Origin: Tetrahymena thermophila SB210
Lineage: Eukaryota > Ciliophora > Oligohymenophorea > Hymenostomatida > Tetrahymenidae
Direction: 5' to 3'
DNA: 64,000 nt
NCBI RefSeq assembly: GCF_000189635.1
Contig: NW_002476351.1
Span: 310,001-374,000, forward strand
The position numbers were made by a program, and so were the translations under genes. The notes below the pieces were generated by a model. The model saw nothing but the letters and a program-made list of their open reading frames with translations. It did not search any database and had not been told where the DNA came from. Positions 21,693 through 34,268 of this stretch are shown here, in pieces. Numbering within the stretch: the first letter of the stretch is position 1; the number at the start of each line of letters is the position of its first letter.

Positions 21693-24296
21693 TCAATTGC
21701 GAATAAATAAGTTTGAAATTAAATTTGATATTGCTATGAGCATTAAATATTCGTTATTAAAAATAAATTCATCTGTGCGATGGTTAAATACCTTTTTGTT
21801 TACTATAATCCATAATTATCCTATGCAGCTTGACATTATGCAAATAGATGAAATTAAGATAATTCCACTTTTTATTTTATTAATTTGATAACTATAATCA
21901 TTGCTATTCATTTATTGTAGATAATCTCTCTCCTTTTCTTTTATTACATTTGATGCTTATAGATCTTTAGATCCAAATTCAGTTTCTTTCTACTTTTCAA
22001 TATCTTCTTCTATTTTGGTGTATTTAGTTAGATCTTTCTTATTTTAGATAAAAATTTATCCTATTAATGGTAATGGTGCATAATAGAGCATAATTAAGAT
22101 TATACTAAAATCTTAACTTTAATAATTAAACTATAAATTTAGTTATTAAAAGAGTATTGCTGATAAAACAAAAATATGCACTTGAGTAAAGTAAGATAAG
22201 TAAATCGATTTTCTTGTTGAAATAAAATAACAAAGCAAGTAAATGTTTACTAAAACTATTGGTTGATAGATTAATCCTTTTTGCACAACAGTATTATTAT
22301 AAAATAAATTGATAAAGCGATAAACTAAGCTTATAGTTATCAAATCTATTTGAAAATGCTATAATTAAAGTTGGTTAGGATATAATCTATTCTGTATATA
22401 TATTGAATATATAAAGAACCCAAAATTTAGTGCAAAATTTGCATAGTTAAGATCACATACAGATAGAAATCCTGTTGCTACTAGAGTTAAAGTTGAAACA
22501 AATACATATGATCTAATTTTACTAAAAGGTTAGATATATTTCATTTTGCTAATAGTTTTGTAAGAGTGTAAAGCAATAATAGCCATTTCACATATTGTTG
22601 TAAGTTATTATAAGCTTAAGTTTTTGTTCCTATAATGAACCAAAATGGTAAGAAATACAAAACTAAATAGAGGTATCAACTGTTTCTTTTTAAATTTTTT
22701 TAATGCAAGACATTAGTAAAGCATAAGAATAGCAGAGAGATATAATCCATATGTTTCAATGCTATCTTTTTCATTCATGAAGTAAGTGTAGCAGCTATAT
22801 AAAGACACTATTAGCATAAATAAAAAATCTTTCACTTATCTATTTCTCACTACTAAACTTATGAAAGTATATACTACCATAGCTAATGAAATACATCCAC
22901 CAAAAACAATGCCAAATATTAATAATTGATTAGAATAAAATTTGGTTTCATAAATAATCTCCTAAATCTAATTTTAGATATTGATAATTTTACTGATTAG
23001 TTGTTCTAAAATTAATTCATCATTTATTATTTATTCTCTCAGATCATTACGCAATTAATTCTCTATTGAATTTATAAAATTATTAATCTCTGAAAATTTT
23101 TAATAGTCATATATTCTTTTAGTTTCTTAAATGTGGCTATAAAGTTGCATCTATTACTTTAATGTGGTGAAAGAGTCTTGCAGTATTCTTTAGAGCATTT
23201 CAATTCTATTTTAAAATTTACCTTTTGGGTATATTTCTAACAAAGATCTTCCAGAGTTAATAAATGAAACAGGAATATTTAGAAGATTAGAAATCGTACT
23301 TGAAATCATGCTTTCATGAACGGAAAACTACTCTGCTTGCTTTGAAATTCTTTCATCTGTTTCTTTTCTTCTTAAGCTTTGAATGAATTAATCATCTTTA
23401 ATAAAACCCTTTTTTGTGTAAGCAAAAAAAACGGAATTGCATATTTTGATATTTTCATCTCTACAATTAAAGTGAGCTCCTCTATCTGATTTTCCGTGAT
23501 CGCTAACTAATACCATAATGGCATCTTCATCCATATTTTTTACTACATTTCTAATCAGTGTATCTATTTTTTTTTATGCTTCTAGCCCATTTTACGTGTG
23601 CATACCTTCTGAATGAGAGATTTCATCAAACGCTCCTTCATAAATAAATAAGGTATCATAACTATTTGATTTTATTATTTCCATGTATTCTTAAATCTTA
23701 GAATCTTCACTGTACTTTAAACCTAAATTTGCAAATTAATTATCACTTAGGTAATATCCTATGTAATCATAGAAGTATGATGTAAGATAGCCATAGTTCT
23801 TCTTGAGTTTATCTGACTATCCAATTTAGTAAATTAATGAATCTTGCATGTTGATTTTGTTAGGGTTAGCTTCTGGTATCTTCAAAGAAAAAACTACTGG
23901 ATTTGTACCTTTTAAATATGTAGATATTTTTATTTCAGTCTTTGGTGGTTGTTCGATCTCAAGTCTTGAGAGTATAGCTGATTATGGACTCTCTATAATG
24001 AGTTCATTAAAAACATTAATCTAGTGAATATGAATATCGCAATCATCTTTCACGTAAGGGATTTCTTTGATTCTATTGTCAACATAATCATATGTAATAC
24101 CATCTAATATGACAAAGATTAACTTAGAATAAAGAGGATCTTGTAAGGTTGTGAAGTTTTGAGGGAAAACAAAAGACTATTATCTTTAGTTTAATGGAGA
24201 TTTTAATGTAATATCAACAAAAGAGTATGATATTTAATAAAAGAAATATGTAGCTAGCAGTAAAAATACAACATCTATAGCTAAGACTGAATTCAT
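21693..24296 (-). CDS. GPI ethanolamine phosphate transferase-like protein, copy 3 (diverged)
   Basis: An intronless 867-residue member of the same family as 7493-10090 and 10872-13460, more diverged and separated from them by the channel gene. The catalytic motifs are kept: D-EISHSEGMHTQNG around 23620 and VLVSDHGKSDRGAHFN around 23490, with the same downstream FFAYTKKGFIKDD segment. The C-terminal half has the same series of hydrophobic helices and ends LFIRN then TGA at 21693. Because the order of segments matches copies 1 and 2 along the whole length, it is a paralogue from an older duplication rather than a partial copy. Predicted to act in the ER lumen or membrane on a GPI-type glycolipid; the acceptor is unknown. 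Confidence 0.78.
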
Positions 24297-25110
24297 TTTC
24301 TTATCTAAATTTCTTTTTAATTAAGAGAGTTTTTAATTACTAATTTATTATAAATTAAAAAGTATATGAATGTTTAAAATAAAAAGTCTAGTAAATAAGA
24401 TTTATTTATTTTAAGAGATTAAATAATTTAAATTACTATTATTTAAATGTATAATAATTTAAATTGAGAGGGGAAAAAAAAGTAAAATTTTTTTTTATTT
24501 TTTTTTAGAATTAAAGTGAATTTTTTTTTTTAAATTTTAAAAATTAGTCAGAATATGTTCGAATCCCCGGATGGTTAATAATTAATTAATAATTAGTTAG
24601 ATAATAAAAAAACCAAAATAGAAAAGTAAATAAAACTGAATAAAATTGTTAGACGAAGAATTTATTTTTTTTAATTATTTGAATGATTAATTAATTTTTT
24701 CACTTGTAATTTAAAAATGTTAATATTAGTTATTTAAATAAAAACTTAAAAGAGGAAGAAATAAATAGGTATTTTAAATAAAAACTCATAAATAATATTT
24801 TCAATTATTTCATAAAATAAATATTCCTTCTTGACAGCATTTAATTTAAAATTACTTTTCGATTTTGTTTTTTTATACTTGAAAGTGAATAAATAAATGG
24901 AAATTAAATCAAGATTGTTAAGATTAATTGGATTTTTATTTATATTAATATAATTTTTTTATATTTCAAATATCATTAAACAAACAAATTTTATTTATTT
25001 TATAAAAAAAAATCATTTAAACTTCATTTTATAATTATTATAGATAAATTTAATGCTATTATTTTTAAAAAAATAATAATCATCTATTTGGTTATTATAA
25101 TCTATCTCTC
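24297..25110. other. Intergenic, no gene seen
   Basis: AT-rich spacer. A lone TTCGAATCCCC at about 24558 resembles a tRNA T-loop but has no matching stem. Nothing else stands out. Confidence 0.5.
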
Positions 25111-27003
25111 TCAATCAAAAAGCATGTCATCTGGATTATGAGAATACCAAGTTCCAAATAATTCAGTCACGATATCTTTTTTGTAAGGTTAACCTAAACA
25201 TATAGATTAAGCTGCAGGAGTTGTAAAGGTGTCACAGTAGTATCCTAAGGTAACCTAAGTTAAATTGGTGGGGTTAGCTAAAGCATCTTAGACCAAGTGA
25301 TATTTATTTTATGTATTCAAATCTGTTCTTAATTTTCCTAAGAAATCTTAAATGTTTTCAAAATTAGACATATCATCATATCCATAGTAAGAGTTGAAGT
25401 CATAAGTCTTTTCAAATATAACCTTATTGATATCTCTTATCTTATTCTCATTATAATAAGTTAAGTTCATTGCATACTAAGTATAATTTATAGGCAACAT
25501 AGTTTCAAAATCTGCTTCAAATATTTTAAATGAAGGGTTCTATCCTCCATAAGTTGTGAGAGAGCCTGTAATAAACATTACATTATTTATCTCATTCGTA
25601 CCTAAGTTTCTGAAAACAGCAATTTACTCATTATGAGTATGTCCATAGAATTAAGAAATTATAATATTTGAATATCTTTGGATAAGTGCTGTGTAAATTT
25701 GAGCCCATTCTTCTAAAGTATCTCCTATAGGCATATGTCCTATAATGAACACTTTTTCGTTTTTCAATTCAGCTTATTAAAGTGTATTTTTTAACCACTT
25801 CAACTAGTCTTTAGGGTCAGTAGGATTTTAAATCAAATACCAGTTTTAGCCGTTTCCTGCTTGAGTGTTGATTGCTATTATTCTTAATGGCTAGCTATAT
25901 TTAGTAATTAAACTAGAATAGAATCCGTTTTATCTGTACTCTTCAGCTGCTTCCTTTCCAATCCATTATTCCCATGAAGTTGCAAAAATATCATTTTGTT
26001 TATTTTCATGGTCTCCGAAATAATCATAAACATTAACTGGGAAACTTTCATGGTTTCCAGTAATAGGGAATACATTAATATTAGGAAGTTCACTCTTCAA
26101 TAAATCTACTATCCTTGTAGTTTAATCAGTATTACTTTAATAACTTTGCTCCCAGATGTAATGATTAGTATTATCACCAGTCCATATTATGAAATCGATT
26201 TCATCAGCTAGATTGTTTTTGATATACCTAATTGCAGCTTCTACAGTTCTAAAAGGGATATCGCAGTCTCCGATATAACCCCAGTAGCCGGCTTTTGCAG
26301 ATTCATCATTAGGTTTACCTGATGTAACTCTACAACAATCAGGTACAGTGCATTAAGCATTAGCTCCCTCAAGATACAACCCATCGAAGTGAAGATCAGA
26401 CATGTGTAAGAATTTAAAAGTTTTCTTTAAAGTAGGAGTAGGTCTTTTTACTTAAGGAGTATCCTTGATGATATTTTAAGCAATAGCAGTAACATTTAAG
26501 TTATGATAATAAGGAGGGCACATACCTAAAGAGGGACAGACATAAAGTGGATTAAGATACCTATTTGCAAATCCTTAAAGTACGGAAGGAGCCATTTCTC
26601 CTACAGCACCAAAACAGATCAATGGAGTTTCAATTTTTAGAATAGAGCATCCAAATTAAATAATGTGAGTTAATTCTTAACCGTACTTGGTTAAATTTAG
26701 TGATAAGATGCTATTGTAGAAGCTTTAGCATTACTAACACAAATTAGTTGAAAAGCCTTCTCCTTAAACATTTTGCTAGAGCTTCATGACTTATTCTGTA
26801 ATTGTAGAATTCTTATTTTCTAGAACTTCATTTTTGAGAAAAGTTTTAGCCATTTATGTAAGTACAGGGTTATCAAATTAGTCTATATTTCTTTAAAAGA
26901 AAGTGGTAAAGACATATTTGACTAATTCTGAATCTTCATCATTTCTACATGAGACTTGGCTGATCAACAACAAGCCAAAGATAAAGGCTAACAAAAATTT
27001 CAT
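25111..27003 (-). CDS. Acid sphingomyelinase-like phosphodiesterase, copy 1
   Basis: An intronless 630-residue secreted or lysosomal metallophosphoesterase. A signal peptide (residues 1-19) is followed by a Cys-rich saposin-B-like segment (about 88-160, beginning NLCQQCQSFY) and a calcineurin-type catalytic domain. All metal motifs are present: MSDLHFD (Asp203, His205), GDCD near 246, WTGDNTNH (Asp276), ITGNHES (Asn317, His318), IIGHMP and YGHTHNEQ. Saposin plus metallophosphatase is the layout of acid sphingomyelinase/SMPDL enzymes, which cleave phosphocholine from sphingomyelin or hydrolyse related phosphodiesters. The length matches the family (about 630). It has a tandem twin of identical length at 28048-29940. 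The signal peptide supports secretion or phagolysosomal delivery; the real substrate in a ciliate is unknown. Confidence 0.88.
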
Positions 27004-28047
27004 TTCTATTATCCTAGTTTTTAGAAAGATTATTAATATTTAGATTTTTACTTATGAATTTGATTTGCATGATAATTGATCACAGATACAAATAGAAGTT
27101 TTTATTTATTTTTCCCTAATTAAATCAATTAGTGTTCACAAATTTAATAAATTATGGTTTTAATAATTTCTTTTATATAAAAGATTTAAACAACGTCAAC
27201 ACAAATTAATAATTAGTAATTTGAAACAATATCACTGTATTATTAACTTTGTTTTAGATAAAAATTTTTAGTGTTTATCAAAATGTAAGGCAAGAAAGTT
27301 ACAAACTATTACATTAAAATTTGTATTTATTTAATTATTAAAAATATTTATATTTTATAAGGATTTAAGGAAGCATACTAAATTTAAAGGAAAGAAGAGC
27401 AAATTAAAATATTATATGATTTAGTATCAGCTTCTTTTTGAAAAAAAACTATTCATTTATATTAAAATTTCTATTTATTTACTTATTAAAAATATTTATA
27501 TTTTATATAGATTTAAGGAAGTTAATTAAATTTAAAGGAAAGTAGAGCAAATATTACATTATTATTTTATTTTAATATCAGCTACTTTTTGAATATATTA
27601 ATTAGTCGAGAGTAAAATCTAAGAAATTCTTATTTTATTATGACAATTAATATCTAATTTTTTGTTTGACTATTTTTATTTTCTTTTATTGAGATATAAT
27701 TTTTTTTGAATAAAATTTTAATTATAATTAATTAAAATAAGGCAATTAAATAAGATTTTAGTAATTTAGAATTATTAAATTTATATATATTAATATTGAT
27801 ATCAATTTGTGTTTTTTAATTATAATAATCAAATTAATGAAAATTTATAATAGATATTTTAAACATAATTTTAAAAAATGATATTAAAATTTTATTTTTA
27901 TTATGTATGTATTTACTTATTTATTTGAATATTATAAAAATTTTATTTATATTATCTCTAGTTTATTTTACGTCATATATAATTTATAAAAATTATAATG
28001 GTTTTTATATATATTTTTTTATAAATTCAATTAATATAGATTTTATT
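27004..28047. other. Spacer between the two phosphodiesterase genes
   Basis: About 1 kb, AT-rich, containing two adjoining copies of a roughly 140-base repeat (27311-27598). No gene seen. Confidence 0.6.
27311..27598. repeat. Two tandem copies of a ~140-bp sequence
   Basis: Copy 1 at about 27311-27447 and copy 2 at about 27455-27598 share the blocks TTATTAAAAATATTTATATT, GATTTAAGGAAG, AAATTTAAAGGAAAG and TATCAGCT.CTTTTTGAA in the same order. They sit 5' of phosphodiesterase copy 1 and 3' of copy 2 (both genes are minus-strand), so they could be leader or promoter sequence. No open frame is shared. Confidence 0.7.
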
Positions 28048-29940
28048 TCATTCAAAAAGTAGATCATCAGGATTATGAGAATACCAAGTTCCAAATATTT
28101 CAGCTATCATATCTTTTTTATAAGGTTTGCCATAACACATTGATTAAGTTGCAGGAGTTGTAAATGTGTCACAATAGTATCCTAATGTAACTTAAGTTAG
28201 ATTGGTGGGGTTAGCTAAGGCATTTTAGACTAAATGATATTTATTTTATGTATTCAAATCTGTTTTTAATTTTTCTAAGAAATCTTAAATATTTTCAAAA
28301 TTAGACATATCATCATATCCGTAGTAAGAGTTGAAGTCATAAGTCTTTTCAAATATAACCCTATTGATATCTCTTATCTTATTCTCATTATAATAAGTTA
28401 AGTTCATTGCATACTAAGCATAATTTATAAGCTACAAACTATCAAAATCAGCTTCAAACATTTTAAAAGATGGATTATGTCCTCCGTAAGATGTGAGAGA
28501 GCCTGTAATAAACATTACATTATTAATTTAATCAGTTGCTTAGTTTCTAAATACAGAAATTTATTCATTATGAGTATGTCCATAGAATTAAGAAATTATA
28601 ATATTTGAATATCTTTGGATGAGTGCTGTGTAAATTTGAGCCCATTCTTGAAGAGTAAATATTGATGGAATATGTCCAATAATAAAAACTTTTTCGTTGT
28701 TCAATTCAGCTTACTAAAGTTGATTTTTTAACCATTTTAATTATCCTTTAGGGTCAGTAGGATTTTAAATTAAATACCAATTTTCATTATTACCAGCTTA
28801 TGTGTTGATTGCTATTATTCTTAGAGGTTAGCTATATTTAGTAATTAAACTAGAATAGAATCCGTTTTGTCTGTACTCATCAGCTGCTTCCTTTCCAATC
28901 CATTACTCCCATGAAGTTGCGAATATGTCATTTTATTAATTTTCACGGTCTCCAAAATAATCATAAACATTAACTGGGAAACTTTCATGGTTCCCAGTAA
29001 TAGGGAAGACTTTAATATGAGGCAATTCTTTTTTCAGCAAATTTGTTATTCTTATTGTTTAATCAGTATTGCTTTCAAAACTTTGTTCCCAGATATAATG
29101 ATTAGTATTGTCACCAGTCCATATTATGAAATCGATTTCATCAGCTAGGTTGTTTTTGATATACCTAATTGCTGCTTCTATAGTTCTAAAAGGGATATCG
29201 CAGTTTCCTAGATAACCCCAGTAGCCGGCTTTTGCAGATTCATCTTTAGGTTTACCTGATGTGAATCTACAACAATCAGGTACTGTGCATTAACCATTAG
29301 CTCCCTCAAGATACAATCCATCGAAGTGAAGATCAGACATATGTAAGAATTTAAAAGTTTTCTTTAAAGTAGGAGCAGGTCTATTTACTTAAGGAGTATC
29401 CTTGATGATATTTTAAGCAATAGCAGTGATATTTAAGTTATGATAATAAGGAGGACACAAGCCTAAAGAAGGACAAACATAAAGAGGATTAAGATATCTT
29501 TTTGCAAATCCTTAAAGTACTGAAGGAGCCATTTCTCCTACTGCACTGAAGCAGATCCATGGAGTTTCAATTTTTAGAATTGAGCATCCAAATTAAATTA
29601 TGTGAGTTAATTCTTAACCATACTTAGTTAAATTTAGTGATAAGATGCTATTGTAGAAGCTTTAGCATTACTAACACAAATTAGTTGAAAAGCCTTCTCC
29701 TTAAACATTTTGCTAGAGCTTCATGACTTATTCTGTAATTGTAGAATTCTTATTTCCTAGAACTTCATTTTTGAGAAAAGTTTTAGCCATTTATGTAAGT
29801 ACAGGGTTTTCAAATTAATCTATATTTCTTTAAAAGAAAGTGGTAAAGACATATTTGACTAATTCAGAATCATCATCGTTTCTACAAGATACTTAGGTAA
29901 TTATGGTAATTACCAAGAGGAAAAAGTACAAAAATTTCAT
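28048..29940 (-). CDS. Acid sphingomyelinase-like phosphodiesterase, copy 2
   Basis: A tandem paralogue of the gene at 25111-27003, also intronless and exactly 630 residues, with near-identical sequence over long stretches. It has its own signal peptide, whose hydrophobic core differs completely from copy 1 although the following residues (VSCRND-DSELVKYVF) match. The saposin-like cysteines and the metallophosphatase motifs (DLH, GDN, GNHES, GHTHNEQ) are all kept. Differences cluster in surface loops, for example around 28640-28780. No frameshift or in-frame TGA was found, so it is probably functional. The recent duplication suggests dosage or stage-specific expression, but that is inference. 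Confidence 0.86.
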
Positions 29941-31145
29941 TAATTTATCTTATTATTTTAGAGATATTGTAATTTATTTTAATTTAAAAAAATATGAATG
30001 AAGAATTTTATAAACCATGAATTTATTTTGAATTCTTTAATGGTTGTTGTCAGATATCAAAGTTATAACAATTATATAAGAAAAATAACTCTGGCTATAA
30101 CAAATTTCTTTTATTTTTGAGATTTAAATATCGTCATAATTAAAAGTAAGTTTAAATTCAAAAAGATAAATGTTTGTATCCTCTCTTGTTAAAAAAGCCT
30201 GCTTCTTTTGAAACACCATAATATTTAAGTTACTGTATACATGTGTATAAAAGTTAATTTGATTTAATACTATCATAAATTACATATCTTTAAGTAATTC
30301 ATTTTATTTTGAAATTTAAATTTGGATAAGCTCTTACATATTTCAAAATATATTATTTAATTTTAAGACTTACATTTTTTTCAAAGCTTATGTGTAGTGC
30401 GATTCTTATAAATGAAAATGTAATTTTTACCACAACTGAAATCGGAATATGACTTATCACCTTCTGTTCTATTCTCAAAAATTTGATTGAAAAAAACTTA
30501 ACTTGAGGAGAAATTTCCATATTGAAAGATATATTTATTTGTTTTAAAATTGATTTTACTATTTATTAAAGCTTTCATTAAATATTATTAAAATAAATTA
30601 ATGCCTTGATTAGAAAGCTTAAGACTAGCCGTATATTGGTATTTATAAAATATTCTAAACTAGAAAATATAATATATAATGTTAATCAATCTAAAGATGA
30701 AATTTAAATAATTTAAAAAAAATAAAGTTTAGTGTTGTTGTTGAAAGAAAAATGAAATCAAAGCAATTTATTTTTTATAATAATGAATTTTTAATTTTTA
30801 TAAATATTAAATTTATAAAATAAAATAAAATTTAAATTAAATATTGGCTTTAAATATTTGTAAGATAAAATCAGTAATCAATAATAGGCTGTAAAGTAAT
30901 TAAATATTTTTTAAGGACACTGGTGAGTTTTAATAAAATCTCAAAAAGGATTAAGTTTTCATAGTTTCACATTTATTAATTTGTTGAAAAATAAACAAAC
31001 CTATAATAATGTAAACTCTAAAATAAAATAATGAAAATATCTTTTAATGTTATCAGAAGTTATTTTATATACCACAAACAATGTTTATAAAAAAATAATT
31101 TTTTTTTAATTAAATTTTAAGACTATTAAGTTACTAATTTATATA
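29941..31145. other. Spacer with one possible small ORF
   Basis: About 1.2 kb of AT-rich DNA upstream of phosphodiesterase copy 2. The only candidate inside is the 65-residue ORF at 30381-30578, minus strand. Confidence 0.5.
30381..30578 (-). CDS. Possible small protein, 65 aa, unrecognised
   Basis: A frame from ATG (30578) to TGA (30381) with a single TAA read as Gln. The second half (ending in a basic NRTTHKL tail) has mixed codons and is less AT-rich than the surrounding spacer, which is why I list it. There is no signal peptide, membrane segment or known motif. With TGA as the only stop, frames of about 60 codons arise often by chance in such AT-rich DNA, so this may be spurious or an isolated exon. 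Confidence 0.25.
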
Positions 31146-31865
31146 TCAATGAGCCTAGTTTTAGCTAATTTATTGAAACCACTTTTAAATCTTTTGCATT
31201 TAATTTTATCCAATACTATGTCCTAGACCAGCTTCATACTCAATTTTGAAGTTAGGGTTAATATATTATAAAAATTTTATAGTTTGCTGCATATATTCAA
31301 TTTTAACAATTTAGTCATCAAGGCCATGACTAAAGTAGATAGGAATATCAATATTCTCTTTAGATATTTAACAAGTATCAATATAATATCCACTGAGTGC
31401 AATTATTCCCCCTATTTTCTACTGATAACTTAATCCACTGTAAAGTGCTAAGGCACACCCTTAACTAATACCTCCTATATACAACTGCTGTTTGTTCTAT
31501 AAAATTGACTACTCCTTCTTCATAATTTCTTATATCCTTTTAACAGATGTTTCTAACTCGCTCAGATTGTACAAATCTTGAGGTCTTTTATTTGTTCTAT
31601 CCTCTGAATAAATATCATACCAAGATGGCATTTTTAATTACTTTTAGCTAAACGTAATATATCTCATAGGAGCCTAAGGCAACAATATTTTTGTATTTTG
31701 GCAAACAGGGCTATAAGAGGAAAGAAATAAATTGTGGTACATAGCAGCCTAATTTGCAGCTCCATGCAAAAATATAAAAGTTTTTTCATGCTTTTCAGGA
31801 ACTAAAACATCCATTTCATTTTACTTTAATAATTTATAAGCTTATTTATTTATTTTAAATATCAT
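31146..31865 (-). CDS. Acyl-protein thioesterase / lysophospholipase (LYPLA-like)
   Basis: An intronless 239-residue alpha/beta hydrolase of the phospholipase/carboxylesterase family, which removes palmitate from proteins or acyl chains from lysophospholipids in the cytosol. Strand and motif order fit: FIFLHGAAN (oxyanion region, about 30-38), LPQAPMR (62-68), PSWYDI (80-85), the nucleophile elbow GGISQG (Ser134), SHGLDDQIV (catalytic Asp183/184) and GLGHSI (His216). The length matches LYPLA1/2 (about 230). There is no signal peptide, consistent with a cytosolic enzyme. It lies upstream of the phosphodiesterase pair on the same strand, with independent spacing. Confidence 0.85.
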
Positions 31866-32494
31866 TTTTATTTATATCTAAACAAAAAATCATCAAGTTA
31901 TACATACATCTTGTTTACTTATGCCTTGCTAATGTTACCCAAAAACTAGTCATTTTGTATGAATTATATATAATTCTGATTAACTCTACAATTTAATTAA
32001 TTAATTGATTAATTTATTTAATTTCTAGTAATTCTAAAGAATCTTCTTAAATTTAATTTGCATTAAAAATATAAATTTTGTGAAAACTTGAAAGAGCATA
32101 TCTTATTTTATATTTTTAATTCTCAAAAAATGTAAACAATAAAACTAGTAAATAAATAAATAAATAAAAATATTATCAAATATTTATAAAAATTAAATTT
32201 TTTAATTTTTCTAAAGTTATAAAAATTATTATTTTTTTAAATTGTTGCTTTACTAAAATTTATTGGATGAATAATTTTATTAAATTAGTAGATTCAAAAC
32301 AATATTTAGGATATTCTAATTTGTTAATTTACTTAAATTAATTAATAAATCTTATTTTTACATGAATTATGTAAAAAATAATAATATTAGTGACCAAAAT
32401 TTTTTTAATTTAAATTAAATAGCTTCTAAAGCATACAGAAAATAGCAATTTAAGTATTTAATAAATATTTTATATAAATTCATATTAAAACATT
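31866..32494. other. Intergenic, simple-sequence rich
   Basis: AT-rich spacer containing a short TAAA microsatellite (about 32149-32168). No gene seen. Confidence 0.5.
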
Positions 32495-34268
32495 TCATAG
32501 AGTCAAAACAATAAGTTACAATAAAGTTTAGTAGTTAATTCTATGTGAAAGCAGTAAGGCCCTAAATTCATTTATACTTAAATATTCAGAATCATATCTT
32601 AATAAGTTTAGTACAGTTAAATTTTATTCAAGAAGCTCAAAAATAGTTGTTCTTCCTTTTGATTTAAGGAAGTCATCAAATTTATTGCAAATAAGTCTTA
32701 AAATAGCTAAAAACTCAATTTTTCTCATGTATTTACTCTCATGTATGCCAAAAAACTATAATTTAAATATATTTAAAAACATAAACAAACAAATAAATAA
32801 CATTAAGAATGACTTTACCTTCACAATAAAATTTATTGTATCTATGACAGAAGCACTTTAATCTATTACAATTTTGTTAAATAAATGATATTATTCCCAT
32901 TTAATTTTGGAAAATTCCTCGTAAGGGTTGATGTCTAAAGCTAAAAACACTCTATTCATTATTGAAGGTTTATTTTTATCTAAAATTGGCTAAAAGTGAC
33001 TCTTTAGTATTTTGAATAAAATGAATTTATCTTTTATTAATTAAATAAAATGAAAAAAATATCAAGCAATATAATAAAATTTACCATTTTCTTTTTTCAT
33101 TTTGTGTAACTTAATATTTAGCTTTTTGCTTTCTTCTTTTAGTGAAGCTTGTTTATTTGGGTTTACGTATTCGTTTTGATATAAAATTATATCTAAAGAC
33201 TGTTTAGAGAGCTGCATAAATTCTTGGAATATGTAATTATCTGGTGTTTTAACAGACAAAGGAACATTTTTTAATTTTAGATTATTTAGCAATTCATTAA
33301 TTTAAAGATTGTTGTTTGACACTAATACTTCATCTTCTGATGGTTCTAAGTTTTTAATTTTCCCTAGGATTATAGCATTAGATTGCTTGTATTGCTTCTA
33401 GAGATTATCAGAAGAAAGTATTTTGCTCCTTTTATCATAAGAATCTATATTTTTGAAGGCACTGTGCCACTTACTCTGCATTTTAGATTGCTCAAGCAAA
33501 TATGCCTACGATTTCTCTAGTAGGAGACTTTCCTAATTAGGAGAAGTATTCAGCATATTTCTATCATAAACACTCTTAGAGCTTTGAGACCCTCTAAGTA
33601 TATTTTACTTAATAAAACATTTGAAAGAAATAAATAATTTTAATTGAAGAATTATACTGGAAGGACTAAGTCTTTTTTGGAGGGACTTAATGAGCCTATT
33701 TATCTTTCCATTATACTTTATTCATATCTTGAAGGAATATAAGGTTTATACTAATATTTGTAATCTTTATATTCTTCAGTTGAAATATATTTCAAAAATT
33801 CAGTAGGTGGCATCTTAGTATATTTAGTAAAGTCATTTTTATTAATTTTTTTGTTAATTTGAAAAATTTAATTACTTAAGATGAGCTGTACTACTAGAAA
33901 GGAGGAAGAAAAGAAGTGTTTTTTTTATTGTCTGATGCAATTTCATTTGCAAATTAAAATTCAGCTTTTCCAAATATTTTTTCTTCTTGTCTTAACTTTT
34001 GAATTTCTCTTTTAATTTTTTCTTCCTGCATTCTAGCCCTATTGACTCTCCTTTTTTTTTCTCTTCCTTGATAGCGAGGCATTACGACTTCCATTTAGTC
34101 TTGAGTAATATAATTATTTTTACCAATCTGATTCATAAAATAATTAACATTATTCTCTAAGTCGTTGATATATTGCTTATCATTCCTGTATAAAGGAACT
34201 TTCAATTAATATTTTTAATTAGTATTCAAATCATCAAAATTCTCTACTATTTCAATGGTCTAAAGCAT
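32495..34268 (-). CDS. Hypothetical charged coiled-coil protein, multi-exon
   Basis: I do not recognise this protein. ATG at 34268 opens a charged N-terminus with a helical stretch rich in Lys/Glu/Arg (about 33990-34090, GREKKRRVNRARMQEEKIKR), followed by three or more exons joined by short AT-rich introns (about 33820-33880, 33590-33650, 33010-33090, 32760-32820). The middle has conserved-looking helices (NYIFQEFMQLSKQSLDIILY, about 33190-33240). The C-terminal part (IHESKYMRKIEFLAILRLIC, then YLSINEFRALLLSH) has the helix-loop-helix spacing of a degenerate EF-hand pair but lacks a clear Ca2+-binding loop. It ends at TGA 32495. The splice sites are my reading and only partly tested by frame. 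Confidence 0.55.

Noticed and set aside
24550..24580. TTCGAATCCCC resembling a tRNA T-loop
   Set aside because: Flanking bases cannot pair as a T-stem on either strand and no acceptor or anticodon arm is present.
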